From positions 1 to 23,239 of the forward strand of contig CAAAJI010000738.1 of assembly GCA_900642245.1 (NCBI GenBank): 23,239 nucleotides of DNA. Direction: 5' to 3'. The notes under the pieces are model-generated. The model was given only the letters and a program-made list of their open reading frames with translations. It ran no database searches and was not told the origin of the DNA. The number at the start of each line of letters is the position of its first letter. Within the stretch, counting starts at the first letter, position 1. The stretch is from Fragilaria radians. Lineage: Eukaryota; Bacillariophyta; Fragilariophyceae; Fragilariales; Fragilariaceae. Shown here one piece after another: positions 9,197 to 18,747 of the stretch. Made by a program: the position numbers and the translations under genes.

Positions 9197-11399
9197 TCAT
9201 ACGAATCTCCGTATGTTTGAGTAGCATATACTACGTATCTACGTAGAAAAGTGGGCACATTGAGAATTCTTTATTTCCTAACCTTAACCTTGTATATTAA
9301 CTGGAAAACGAATTACAGCAGAACATCAACATATTTCACGGTTATATTCAATTGAAAACTTATTCGCACTAAAATTTGGACTGAGATTAAATGAAGTGTG
9401 TTAGAATTCATTTCTTTGAGTTCTGTTTTGGTCCAGGAGTATTACAACAGCTTGAAAGATTTTCAACATTATTTGCTTCTTTCCCAGAAAGTAAATCCAA
9501 AAGAGCTGTAACAAGATGAAATCATTGGAGTTCTAAATCAGGACAAGTATCCACAGCAGAAAATATTGATATTCTTGGTTTTTTAAGAAGCCGTATCCTA
9601 CTTCAATCATCAAGAAAAGTTGCACATTATTTGTCTTACCAGTGGCAGAGATGTGGTAAAAGTGAGTGATAGGAGGAGTGCAAATGTTTGAAACTCTCCT
9701 CTTACAAATTTAAAGTCAATGGTTTTGGCCACATCTAATTTGGGATATTAACCGCTAGCAAAGCAATATGATCTTGCTCCATTTTACTTGCTATAGACTT
9801 TTGTGTTACCATTAATCGATAATTCAAGTGAATGAATAAAGAAATGACATTGTGAAGAATTCTAGATAGTATATATCGCCTCAGTGGTTTCGTCATTGTG
9901 ACAATAACTGCCACAATATTGATAATTTCGTCTCATTGCTAAATTTAAAAATTAGTTATGTTATTTTGTATGGCAAAAAAGAACATGCACTGAGTTGTTC
10001 ATTGACTACGAATTCACACAATCGAGTGGCTCTTGAGGACCAAAGAATGTACGGAAGCTAGTCTTCAGAAACAGTTTAGCCCATCAATGATGATAAGAAA
10101 TATCATTTAAAGCAACACTAAGTTTCGCAATCCAGTTCTGAAACGGAAGTAAAATCTATCAATATTGATTCTAATCTAAAGTAAGCCTCAGAATTAATGA
10201 AGAGGTATAAGTGCTTTGAGCACTAGCATTTTTGGGAAGTAGGTACGTCAGTCAAGTAAGCATAGATTTACCTTTCTCACTCCTCTGGACTAAAGTATGG
10301 GTTACTTTCACGTCAAATTAGTTGCAACAATACGTACTAACACTTTCATGCGAAACAAATTGAGATTAAACATTATTGATAGCAATCACGATTTCCTCTC
10401 ATGCTACTCAAAAGACTATGTCTAATAGGCCTGTGCAAGATCAAGAATACGCAAAGTTCTATCCTGATTAGTTGCTACCACTAATGAACAAAAGCGCCGC
10501 TAGTAAAAATAAGAAACTATTTATGTATGTAGATTTGAGACTAAATGTCTCAAAGTCTCAACTCCTAAGAAGTATAGCAGCATCTATAGACTAAGAGAAA
10601 ACGGGTTTATTCCAACCCTGTCATTTGATAAAATGTACTGAAAAGATTGAAGCACATCATTGTCTTTGTTTCAAGGATAAGTATAATGCCTCATTCACTA
10701 TCACGAGAGAGCAAGGCTACTTTTCTTTTATTGTAAATATCTCATTCAGGTCGCTTTGAAACTTAAAATTGAATGTGCTATGTTCCACACGGTGAGATTG
10801 TTAATAGACCGAAAAAAGTGAAGGTGCGTGGCCTATTGTTCGCTGAAGTAGCCAGATATAACATTGTGTTCTTGTTGTGTGCGAATCTAGTGGTCCTTCC
10901 ATAGAAAGATGTAATCCAAGCCACATTCTCTTTCAATGAAAAATCCACCCATGGGTTGGCTTTAGTTTGAATGAGTCATGGTTATAAAAATGGCAGGCAC
11001 ATCCCATTAGGGCTTTCAAGATACATGATTGGCACCGTATTATTACCTTCAATTTATCTTGATATTGAGGAAGTAGCTATACGTGATTGCAAGATAATCT
11101 GTGAAAATATGGAGGAAAGCGTTGCGTTAAAAGCGCTCAACTCACAAGCACATCTGGTCGTTTGACTTAGAAATTGAAGAAATAGAACACTTGACGATTA
11201 ACATCAATCAATTACATGGATCTGAAGAAACGCCTGTCATATATCTTTGTAGGCCACTCAATGTCAATGCTGGATTTAAAGTAAATAAAAACTGTATCAA
11301 TAATCAGACCAGACTTCATTTTTAACTTCTTTATGAGAATTGACTCAGTAAGCAAGTGATGTTCTATTGTGTCTTTACACTTGAGTGGATTTTAATTCT
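9197..11399. other. Gene-poor spacer
   Basis: AT-rich DNA with no supported gene. A small palindromic repeat built on CTACGTA occurs near 9230-9245. A 64-codon frame from the ATG at 10971 (to 11165) is slightly richer in GC than its surroundings but matches nothing I know. The near end is probably the 5' flank, and possibly an upstream exon, of the STPR-like gene. Confidence 0.5.
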
Positions 11400-11699
11400 T
11401 TATGATTTTGGATGATTCTCATTCAGGAATTGTTTTGCTAGAGGTGATACAGGTCTTACTCAATCATCACACACTTGAGAGATTTCCGAAGTCCCATGGC
11501 GCTGCAAACCTTACTTCGAAACCAAAATTGAACTTCCAAATTATAAATTTAATGTGGCAAAATGATCCAATAAAATGCAATATCCTGTATATCATCCATT
11601 TTCATTTGACAGCTTCAGTAGCCCTTAAGGTACTCTTCAATTCTCAATCCAAAATTCTGCTTCTTCAGACCTTAATACTCCTTGAATATCTTCTTCTGT

Positions 11700-12640
11700 A
11701 CTTATTGTCTACGTGGATAGTCATAAATTAATTTGCTATGCTTTTACAATCAATAACCTTTACTCTCAGATTTCAAACCATTATTCCATTCCAAATACTA
11801 GTAAACGATGCAACCTAGCTTACAGGAATTTTGCTCCCGCTAAGATAAAAGTCAGGTGGTTTAATTAGATTCCTTGCACATGCTACCAAGCTGGCCCGAA
11901 AAATGACATTCATCTTGATTTTAAGGCACTTTTGAAGCTTTCTAGCCTTCTGCGTTCTGGCATATATATCACGTCACAATGTCCTCAACTCTTTCTTAAT
12001 GACTTTTCTCCATTTTGCCGTCTTGTCTTTCTTTGAATGATTGTTGGCATATCTCTGTTACATATGAGTATCAACTATAAAGAATTGATATCTAGAATCA
12101 TGCCCCTTCAAGTATGTATACCCATTTTGATGCTTCTGAGTTGAAGTGATGTATTAATTGCCTCATTTCATTTTAAACTTTCTTGCAGGCAGGTTTCATC
12201 TTCATCTTTGAGGTATCTTCAATCCATGAATTCTAATTCTTAATATCGACCTTTAATATTGTGTAACTTGTGGATATCGCCAGATGTGCACTAGATATAC
12301 TGTTCAATTTCACATTGTCAAGTACTCATTCTAATCCAGTTCGACCTCGTTGGTGCACGCTGCACTGCAACTCTTATGCCTTGTTTGTTTTGCCATACCA
12401 AAGTGTAATCATCTCTGATGTCATCTTGTTCAAGCTGGCACTTGTCTCCGTTACAAGATTAACAAGATGCTTCACTATTTCCAATCCAGTTGCGATCCAG
12501 TTTCTTTCTCGTAATTTATTGATGCTCAGTTGGGTCTCTTTATTGTCAACACTCTTCTTCGTCAAAGTATTTGCGATTCATAGTCATTTGTTAGTCTGTT
12601 CAATACATGAATCATGAACTGGAGAGCCCATATCCTCTAG
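11700..12640 (-). mobile_element. Decayed Ty1/copia element: gag and reverse transcriptase pieces
   Basis: Read on the minus strand from 12615, MIHVLNRLTNDYESQI matches the copia gag (UBN2-type) domain. A frameshift near 12565 continues it as DNKETQLSINKLRE, the usual next gag motif. Farther along, about 12020 to 11735, a single frame with three in-frame stops carries KWRKVIKKELRTL (the segment just before copia reverse transcriptase), then VIFRASLVAC and IMV*NLRVKVID. These correspond to the FRARLVACGY and downstream motifs of the reverse transcriptase start. The protease and integrase expected between gag and this region are missing, so there is a large internal deletion. No LTRs were identified and the outer limits are uncertain. 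The element is dead. The pyrimidine-rich plus strand here fits the A-rich sense strand of copia elements. Confidence 0.62.
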
Positions 12641-12649
12641 GTAATGCTT

Positions 12650-13560
12650 GGATCTTCTAAAATAGCTGTATATTCCTTCTTCTCTACTCTCACTCCTCTC
12701 TCTAAAGAAGCAGGTTCAGGATCAACTGTTTTTTAGACAATATAAGATTACCATCTGCATACTACTGACTCTTTAAGAAAAAGAACATTTGCACACAAAA
12801 CCTTACCACTGATACTCCTAACATCAATTGAAAACACCAATCTTGTTCAGGCCATCTCATTCAACTCCCTGCAAGCTATCTCGTTCAAAATTGCAGCTCT
12901 CAATAGATGTTTTCTTCTTTTGAAGAATCTTTGTTACGGTACGCCGAAGTTTCTTGCACTGGAAATTATAACCAAAGCTATTGCAGTAAAGTTGAATGCT
13001 TAGATTGTCTTGAAATCGTCTATTTCTTAACCACTATTGAAGCCATTAAAGTGTGTAAGCATTTTGTTTCTGCTACCTTAATCCCGCATATATACTTGGG
13101 TAATCAGAATTAATATATCGAGTCCTATATAGGCATTAAACTATTGTTGTCTTATTGTGCTTCAACATCTCAAGAGTTTGATTCAATAAGAAATAAGGCA
13201 AGATGTATCATATCTCTTTCAAGCTTTAGTTGTTTGACCTTGCTGAAGAATGTTTGGATTCTTTTTATTCGTTGAAAATACGAGTCATTAAATGTCAAAG
13301 AGTGTATACCTAACGTGTTACATAGGATATCAACAGCCCAAATGAACTGTGAATATTTGTATTGAAGAGTATTTATCTCTAATTCAAGATTGCTAGTCAC
13401 AACTTTATTGTGTACAGCAATCTTTTGATGAACATCCTGTTATTGCTTTCAATTGTTAATTACATTAAATATATTGTTTCATCTTAAGATTCAAATTTTC
13501 GCAAGACAAGACACGAGGTAAGGAAAAAGATGTACCCCAGATTTAAGCAAATAATTGATA
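12650..13560. other. Gene-poor spacer
   Basis: No supported gene. The left part may contain upstream sequence of the minus-strand copia remnant. Short frames at 12907-13113 (+) and 13170-13400 (-) have no recognisable features. Confidence 0.45.
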
Positions 13561-13568
13561 AGGGACCT

Positions 13569-14007
13569 GAAGTTTGACTTTCAAAACATATAAATTTAGC
13601 TATAAACATGAAAAGAAAATTGAGAGCCTCAATAAGCACAACAACTTCCCGCGTCTACGGCAAGCTGAAGTGACAAAGTCAACACGTAAACGCATCAATT
13701 ACACAAGAAGGGTATCAAACAAGATTATAAACTTGAATCGAGACAAAAACTAAGTTCCAAAATCGAAAGGAAACATATTTTCAACAACAAGAACCACCAC
13801 AACATATCAACTATTTCTTCAACGCCGACAGCACAAAGTATAAAAAGTAAAAATAACTGGAATGAAGACAGTGACAATATTATGTCTGTCTTTCTAAGAA
13901 AAAAAAGTGAAACAATCGTCGAACATGAACAAAAAATCACAGAAACAGCACTTGCAATTAGAACAATAAAGGGCAACATGAAAAAATATAATCATGTACA
14001 CGAGTGA
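13569..14007 (+). pseudogene. A-rich segment with two staggered open frames, uncertain coding status
   Basis: The plus strand here is strongly A-rich and poor in T. One frame is open from about 13569 to 13753 (it includes ESLNKHNNFPRLRQAEV). A second is open stop to stop from 13690 to 14007 (it includes KKSETIVEHEQKITETA). The only in-frame ATGs in the second frame are late, so it would need an upstream exon or is a decayed gene. Low T content alone makes stops rarer, so the open frames may be a composition effect. No domain is recognised. A hairpin follows the stop. Confidence 0.25.
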
Positions 14008-14011
14008 AGCC

Positions 14012-14038
14012 TTTCCTTAAAATATTTTTGTAAGGAAA
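14012..14038 (+). repeat. Inverted repeat after the A-rich open frame
   Basis: TTTCCTTA (14012-14019) and TAAGGAAA (14031-14038) form a perfect 8-base stem with an 11-base AT loop, beginning five bases after the stop at 14005-14007. Confidence 0.5.
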
Positions 14039-14671
14039 AATGCATTTTTGCGTAATTGAAAAGTGCTATGCTAGATTTAATTCAGTTTACACGATTTACC
14101 ATTAAGGAGATAATTCAGTTGTCTTAACAGATTTATTTTGTATTGAATCGGATTTTCAATTCGAATAAGGTAGCGTTTACTTTATTGAATTTAGAATTAT
14201 TTTCTTAGTCAATATGACACTGACAAGAAGCCATCCAAGAATTGAGAAGCTTGGATTTCCCCCCTCCGATAGCATATTCCTTTGCATGGCTTTCAAATGT
14301 TCTGGATCGCAAATGGCAGTGAATATTTGCTGCTTCAAAAGGCAATGGTTTTGCCGAATAAACATTATCATGAATGTCATGATGGGATTTGCTTGGGAGT
14401 TTTGCATTCAAAACCATAGATGCTTATTTTTAGGCTACCATGACCCTCAATGCTTTAAGAGTTAAGCCAACGTTCAACGTCATTACTATTGAATTAAATG
14501 TCATAATCGGAGTACAAAACTTGAACTTGAAGCAGAACTCCCAAGATAGGAGGAAATCACAAGGTATACACCAAGTTTCAGAACACTGAAAAAAGAACAG
14601 GACTAAAACATTAATCCTTTTTTTATTCATCTTTATAAATTCAGTACATTAACACACACTTTGATCGACAG
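14039..14671. other. Spacer upstream of the 14.7 kb orphan gene
   Basis: No supported gene. Several overlapping frames on both strands near 14177-14465 share the same bases and none shows a known motif. A TTTATAAAT sequence lies about 32 bases before the next ATG; it is too close to be a confident TATA box. Confidence 0.45.
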
Positions 14672-15187
14672 ATGGCACTGCCTTCACCTTTTACATTGGA
14701 TTTTTCAATAGATGATTATTCTCTCCCATTAAATGATAGCCATGAAGGGAGTAAGATCGATAAACTGCAAAAAAGAATTAAATCTGACCTAACGTTACGC
14801 GATCGATGCAGTAAGTCGTCAAGATCTCAATTTTTTTCGTCAACTAAGGGAAAACTACAAGATGATTTGACTGCTGAGCATGTCGATGATTGTGACGAAT
14901 TGGCAGACTCTATACATTTGGCAAAGCAACGATTATATCGAGTTGGAGATTCTCATGATACAGCTTACTTATACAGCGGGACAGAGACAGATTGCATTCA
15001 AAGCGGTATATCTAGAGATGGTTCGCAAAAGCATGAAGAGAATCTACAGGAGCATACTTCCATCCTTTCCGTGCAACATAGTCTTTGTCAAAAGAAAATG
15101 AATGGCAGCTCAAAACTGGACTTTCAATGTCATAAAGACATGACGGATAAGACAATTGATTTTTTCGTTAGAAGAGTGGCAGTATAA
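14672..15187 (+). CDS. Hypothetical protein, 171 residues
   Basis: I do not recognise this protein. It is hydrophilic, rich in Ser, Asp and Lys, with no membrane segment or signal peptide. It begins MALPSPFTLDFSIDDYSLPL, has a basic central part (LQKRIKSDLTLRDRCSKSSR), an acidic stretch (AEHVDDCDELADSI) and ends TIDFFVRRVAV. Its length, its non-repetitive composition, and its ATG as the first residue of a clean frame in an AT-rich spacer support a real gene, perhaps lineage-specific. The ATG context is GACAGATGG. GACAG could also serve as a splice acceptor, so an upstream exon cannot be excluded. It is followed by nearly 2 kb without a gene. Function is unknown. Confidence 0.5.
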   Translation: MALPSPFTLDFSIDDYSLPLNDSHEGSKIDKLQKRIKSDLTLRDRCSKSSRSQFFSSTKGKLQDDLTAEHVDDCDELADSIHLAKQRLYRVGDSHDTAYLYSGTETDCIQSGISRDGSQKHEENLQEHTSILSVQHSLCQKKMNGSSKLDFQCHKDMTDKTIDFFVRRVAV

Positions 15188-16933
15188 AAACAAATTCAAA
15201 TTCATCATTTTAATAGCTTATAATTCAAATTTATTCAATCTAGTTCAATAAGCTCTCGCGTTAGAAGGCACTTTATTGAGGACCAATCGTGTTTAAGTGC
15301 GCACTAGAACTTTAATTTAAACATTTATTTCTTGATTTGAAAAATATTTTATACTTTTCGTTTCAATACACATAGTCAGATGGATTTTTATCCCCCCTAA
15401 TCGACTTGGTGACCAAGGGACTTACTGATCAGGGATATATCCAAGATTTCTTCCCTAAGTGATCCTTATGTAGCGAAAACGCGCTCAAAATTACTAATAA
15501 CATTGATACCATCAGATAAGTCAAAAATATCATCACTGATAACAAAGAGCAAGTAATACTTTTAAAAACTTAGAATCTGCCTACCTTTTAAGTATTTGCC
15601 AATTGCTTGGCTTGTAATTAATAGATTATGACTTGAGGTATGCTTACAGATATTTCTAAATGGCATAGAGTTTTGAAAGCACTTTGCACATGACTTTATT
15701 CTCAACTGTTCCCTTATCCACAGACGCTTTCAAAATGTCAAAGAACGTTTACTCCTTAAGCTTTGGAAAATAATTTGACCGTTTTTGTGCATACAATTGT
15801 TATGTTTCTAGTATACTTCTCAATAATCATGAACTAAAGATACACATTGCAAGCTTGCTAAAGCGCAATCACTTTTAATTTGATATATATAAGAAATAAC
15901 CAAGTAATCGAACCTGTTATTCAATCTCTCGTACGCCATAGCTGCGGTTCCGTCTCTATATCATTGGTTTTAAATCCTTTAAGTAAGTTAAAGTCAACTT
16001 TCCCACTATTAGTCTTATCATCTATCGATGCAATTAGTTCCTTGCACGTGATTTCACTCAGATCCATAATCTTAAACATCTTTGTTCCTCTTTCCAAAAA
16101 GCTTCTTTGGACCTGAGAATATCCACTTAAACTCATACTTGAATTCATATTGCTTAGCTCCAGCTAAAAACTTTGCGCCACGTTGACCACTCTTCACTCT
16201 TCCAATGTATTGGAATAACATGGAATCCGTCATTTTGAAATTTTAAAGGAATGTCAACAACCAAGTAATCAAACGAGCAACGTGACAGATCTTCAACTTT
16301 AATAAGTTTTTCTCAAAATGAAGAAAGGACAAATGGGAAAAGAAAGTTCCCATATTTCAACGTGTTCAAAAGTCCTTTGGTAGTACTAAATGGAAGAAGT
16401 GTAAATGAACTAACAAGTTTTGAATACTAACAAAAGAATAGCTGACTCGTACTCAAATACTTCAATATTCTATCTCTTATAGGTAACCTAAAAATCTAAT
16501 GTGGACTGAGCGTGAGTGATATTCATAGCAGAAGTTTGCTATTGCTTCTACAGCGGAGAAACATTAAGAGGGCTTAAAAAACTAACCTCGAGGACATGCT
16601 TCCAATGTCGAACGAGTCTCAACTCGAAGATTTTAAGGGAAAGCAGTCAACCATAGGGAACTTAATTTTACTTAGTTCAATGTGATAAGCGTAATAGATC
16701 TGGAAATGTGTTAAATAGCCTTTGTTGGAATCCATAGAGTGTCATGGAATGATTGATATCCAGAGCAGTGTATAAAGATGATTCTATGCTAATCAATTTT
16801 CACTAGAAAATTTATTTGTTGAAAATAGAAAGTGATAGTGTAAGAAAACCTGCAACGGAAAGAATAATGCGTATTCTTGACAACGAATGGCATATCATAA
16901 TATACGACATATTCATCTAAGCTTTCCAATGTT
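15188..16933. other. Gene-poor spacer with one possible coding fragment
   Basis: AT-rich with no intact gene. On the minus strand, 16233 to 16072 encodes a 53-residue frame from an ATG, rich in Lys and aromatic residues (it contains KFLAGAKQYEFKYEFKWIF). An overlapping minus-strand frame at 15921-16148 could continue it after a frameshift. Neither piece matches a family I recognise. The far right end is the 3' flank of the carrier gene. Confidence 0.4.
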
Positions 16934-17995
16934 TCAATTATGGTGTAGTGCCTCTAAGATGCTTTCATACACTAAAAATGTAATAGCAGAACCAGGAGCC
17001 ACTCGTAAAGCATTCGGAATTGCACCTTTGAAAAAACTTCTCAAGCCTTCTTGTCTCCACATCCTAGTAATTGTATCCAACATGCCTGAATAATCTCGCT
17101 TGACCATTTTCAAGTCTCCTGTAGAGGTGATATCCAAAGATTCAGCTCTCTGTTGCAATCGTGATTTAATTACCTGTAAAGGGTAAGTCACTGTACTTGC
17201 AATTCTTATCATTTTTAATAAGCGTGAGAAAAAGTTCGAGAATGAACTTGAAAGGAATCAAGGTCGGTCAGGTGCTATGACTCACATTTTTGAGGTCGCC
17301 CCCAACATCAGGAAACTGAAGGAACGACGAAAACGCTGCATTACGGAGAAACTTGGATCTCTCTCAACACTTGAGAGATTAATTGAATTTTTTAAATATT
17401 CATAGACAACAAATTGAACGCCACCATGGGAAGTCAAAACCAAAGCTGGAATGGCACCCTTGTATAGAGCTACGACACCCTCTTCCCGTACGATTGTGCG
17501 GAAGGCATCAAACATGCTTCTATACGGCTTTTTCGCACCTGTGGCAATAGACGCCTGCATGAGTTGTAATTGCATTCTTGTCTTAATCAGCCATATTGGA
17601 TTTGTGAGTCCAACAAGGATTGCACCAGATGCGCAGGCAGAAACAAAGTTTTCTGTTGCGCTTAAATATACTTTATTCGAGGCATTATTCGGATCTTTCT
17701 GATAACGATACCATTTTTTGATACCTTCATAGAAAAATAAATATCCTCCCCAAGATACCGCCGATCCCACAATAGCAGGGCTCAATCCTTGATACAACCC
17801 CAAAAATCCCTCATGCTTCAGTATTGTGTTCATCACAGTAAATGAAGATAAGCGACAACCTGAAGTTTCATTTACTTGAAGTCGCACTTTTATTAGATCT
17901 AATGGATACAAAAGAATAGTGCTTACAGCGCCACCGACTAACCCCGCTACCAATGGAGCAATGTCAGATGACGAGAATCTTTCCTTGCTTTCCAT
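16934..17995 (-). CDS. SLC25A32: Mitochondrial carrier, folate/FAD (SLC25A32) type, two exons
   Basis: Six-helix transporter of the mitochondrial carrier family. The exons are complement(17286..17995) and complement(16934..17204), giving 326 residues. Three tandem repeats carry the signature: YPLDLIKVRLQ (repeat 1), NPIWLIKTRMQ (repeat 2) and YPLQVIKSRLQ (repeat 3). Each is followed by the second-half motif, for example HEGFLGLYQGL, EEGVVALYKGA and QEGLRSFFKGA. The PIW of repeat 2 and the PLQVI of repeat 3 are typical of the folate/FAD carrier and the neighbouring NAD and pyrimidine nucleotide carriers; overall I favour folate or FAD. The third repeat is complete only when the two exons are joined: the junction reads GATSKIIASTVTYP, matching the family. 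The ATG at 17995 gives an N-terminus of normal length with no presequence, as usual. The gene is head to head with the plus-strand gene starting at 18256. The substrate is inferred from motifs only. Confidence 0.9.
17205..17285 (-). other. Intron in the carrier gene, 81 bases
   Basis: The minus-strand donor is AAAAAT|GTGAGT and the acceptor is ATGATAAG|AATTGC. Removal joins AT to A as an Ile codon and links repeat 3 to the rest of the carrier. Unspliced, the first exon frame stops after two codons. Confidence 0.85.
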
Positions 17996-18255
17996 TTTTG
18001 GGGTGTGCTGATGTGCAGTACCTTATAAAACGATACTGTATTTTGGAACTAAAACGCTGTTGTACTCGGAGTGGTTCGTTGAGAGAAGGAATTTCAATCC
18101 CACTATTCGAAGGACTTTTCTTTCTTGCTAAATAAAACCTCGCAGAGCCTTCGAAATTCGGGCTGGTACGTATATATAGGATAGCGTTACAGTCCGTTGC
18201 TTGATGGGGAAAAAAATCGTCGCATAGTTCTAGAAATCACGACTGCACAACCATC
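17996..18255. promoter_or_regulatory. Shared divergent promoter region
   Basis: Only 260 bases separate the start codons of the carrier gene (-) and the Ser-rich orphan gene (+), so both promoters must lie here or overlap the genes. The candidate TATA elements are at 18171-18179 for the plus gene and TTTTATAAGG near 18022-18031 for the minus gene. The latter is very close to its ATG. Confidence 0.5.
18171..18179 (+). promoter_or_regulatory. Candidate TATA box
   Basis: TATATATAG lies 85 bases before the ATG at 18256, close to the 79-base spacing seen for the RNase H1 gene. Confidence 0.35.
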
Positions 18256-18747
18256 ATGCCAACAATTCTTAGGAGAAGCAATACACAGAACTATAAAACC
18301 CCTGCATCTAGAGGAAATACAATCGTTTATCACCCTCATGTCAATGATTCGCAGATGCCATCCCTTGCTTTCGATGATATAAAAAATGCAATCGACGTTG
18401 GTAACAACAATTCGATTCAAGGCTCCATGGAAGCCTTGTCACTTTCCTCAGGAAGAAGTAGTTCCACATTTCAAAAGACTCAATCTGCTTCATCCAGCAT
18501 TCGAAGAAACTCCTCTATGACCTTTTCTGACTATCAAAATCTAGATATGTCAATGCAAGAGAGTTCGTATCCGGAATCTCTTCTTTACCAAACAGCCTTT
18601 AAGGAAGATGTCGATAATTGCTGGGGACATTTTGTTGATGTAGCGGCTGCTGATGAAGAGCTCTCAAGGCACAGTCGTTTTCAAGATTCGTCTTATACTC
18701 ACCGTAGAGACAATGATGGAAACTTTCGGCAAATGCACTATTCCTAG
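18256..18747 (+). CDS. Ser-rich hypothetical protein, 163 residues
   Basis: I do not assign a family. The protein starts MPTILRRSNTQNYKTPASRG, has a Ser-rich centre (LSLSSGRSSSTFQ, SASSSIRRNSSMTF) and a C-terminal part that looks ordered: FKEDVDNCWGHFVDVAAADE followed by ELSRHSR. The RRNSS sequence is a good basophilic-kinase site, so phosphorylation is likely. There is no signal peptide or membrane segment. The ATG context ACCATCATGCC is acceptable, and a longer start in this frame is blocked by the shared promoter region. The CWGHFVDV block is the best candidate for a conserved motif, because Trp and Gly next to acidic residues rarely persist in noncoding AT-rich DNA. It is divergent from the mitochondrial carrier gene, perhaps co-regulated with it. 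Function is unknown. Confidence 0.6.
   Translation: MPTILRRSNTQNYKTPASRGNTIVYHPHVNDSQMPSLAFDDIKNAIDVGNNNSIQGSMEALSLSSGRSSSTFQKTQSASSSIRRNSSMTFSDYQNLDMSMQESSYPESLLYQTAFKEDVDNCWGHFVDVAAADEELSRHSRFQDSSYTHRRDNDGNFRQMHYS

Noticed and set aside
8991..9227. Minus-strand frame of 78 codons overlapping the STPR-like gene
   Set aside because: It overlaps the first exon of that gene in another frame and is rich in Thr/Arg only because it reads the same GC-richer bases out of frame. The acidic frame joins exactly in phase to the downstream exon.
11402..11731. Plus-strand frame of 109 codons
   Set aside because: It lies antisense to the likely continuation of the minus-strand copia remnant. Its Leu/Ile-rich sequence has no domain and fits reverse-strand composition.
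12270..12617. Plus-strand hydrophobic frame of 115 codons
   Set aside because: It is antisense to the copia gag motifs read on the minus strand. Its hydrophobicity again follows from pyrimidine-rich sequence.
13725..13979. Very hydrophobic minus-strand frame of 84 codons, like a membrane protein
   Set aside because: It is the complement of the A-rich plus-strand segment. T-rich sequence always reads as Phe/Leu/Ile/Ser, so the hydrophobicity is a composition artefact.
17451..17702. Plus-strand frame inside the carrier gene
   Set aside because: It is antisense to carrier repeat 2 and has no motif.
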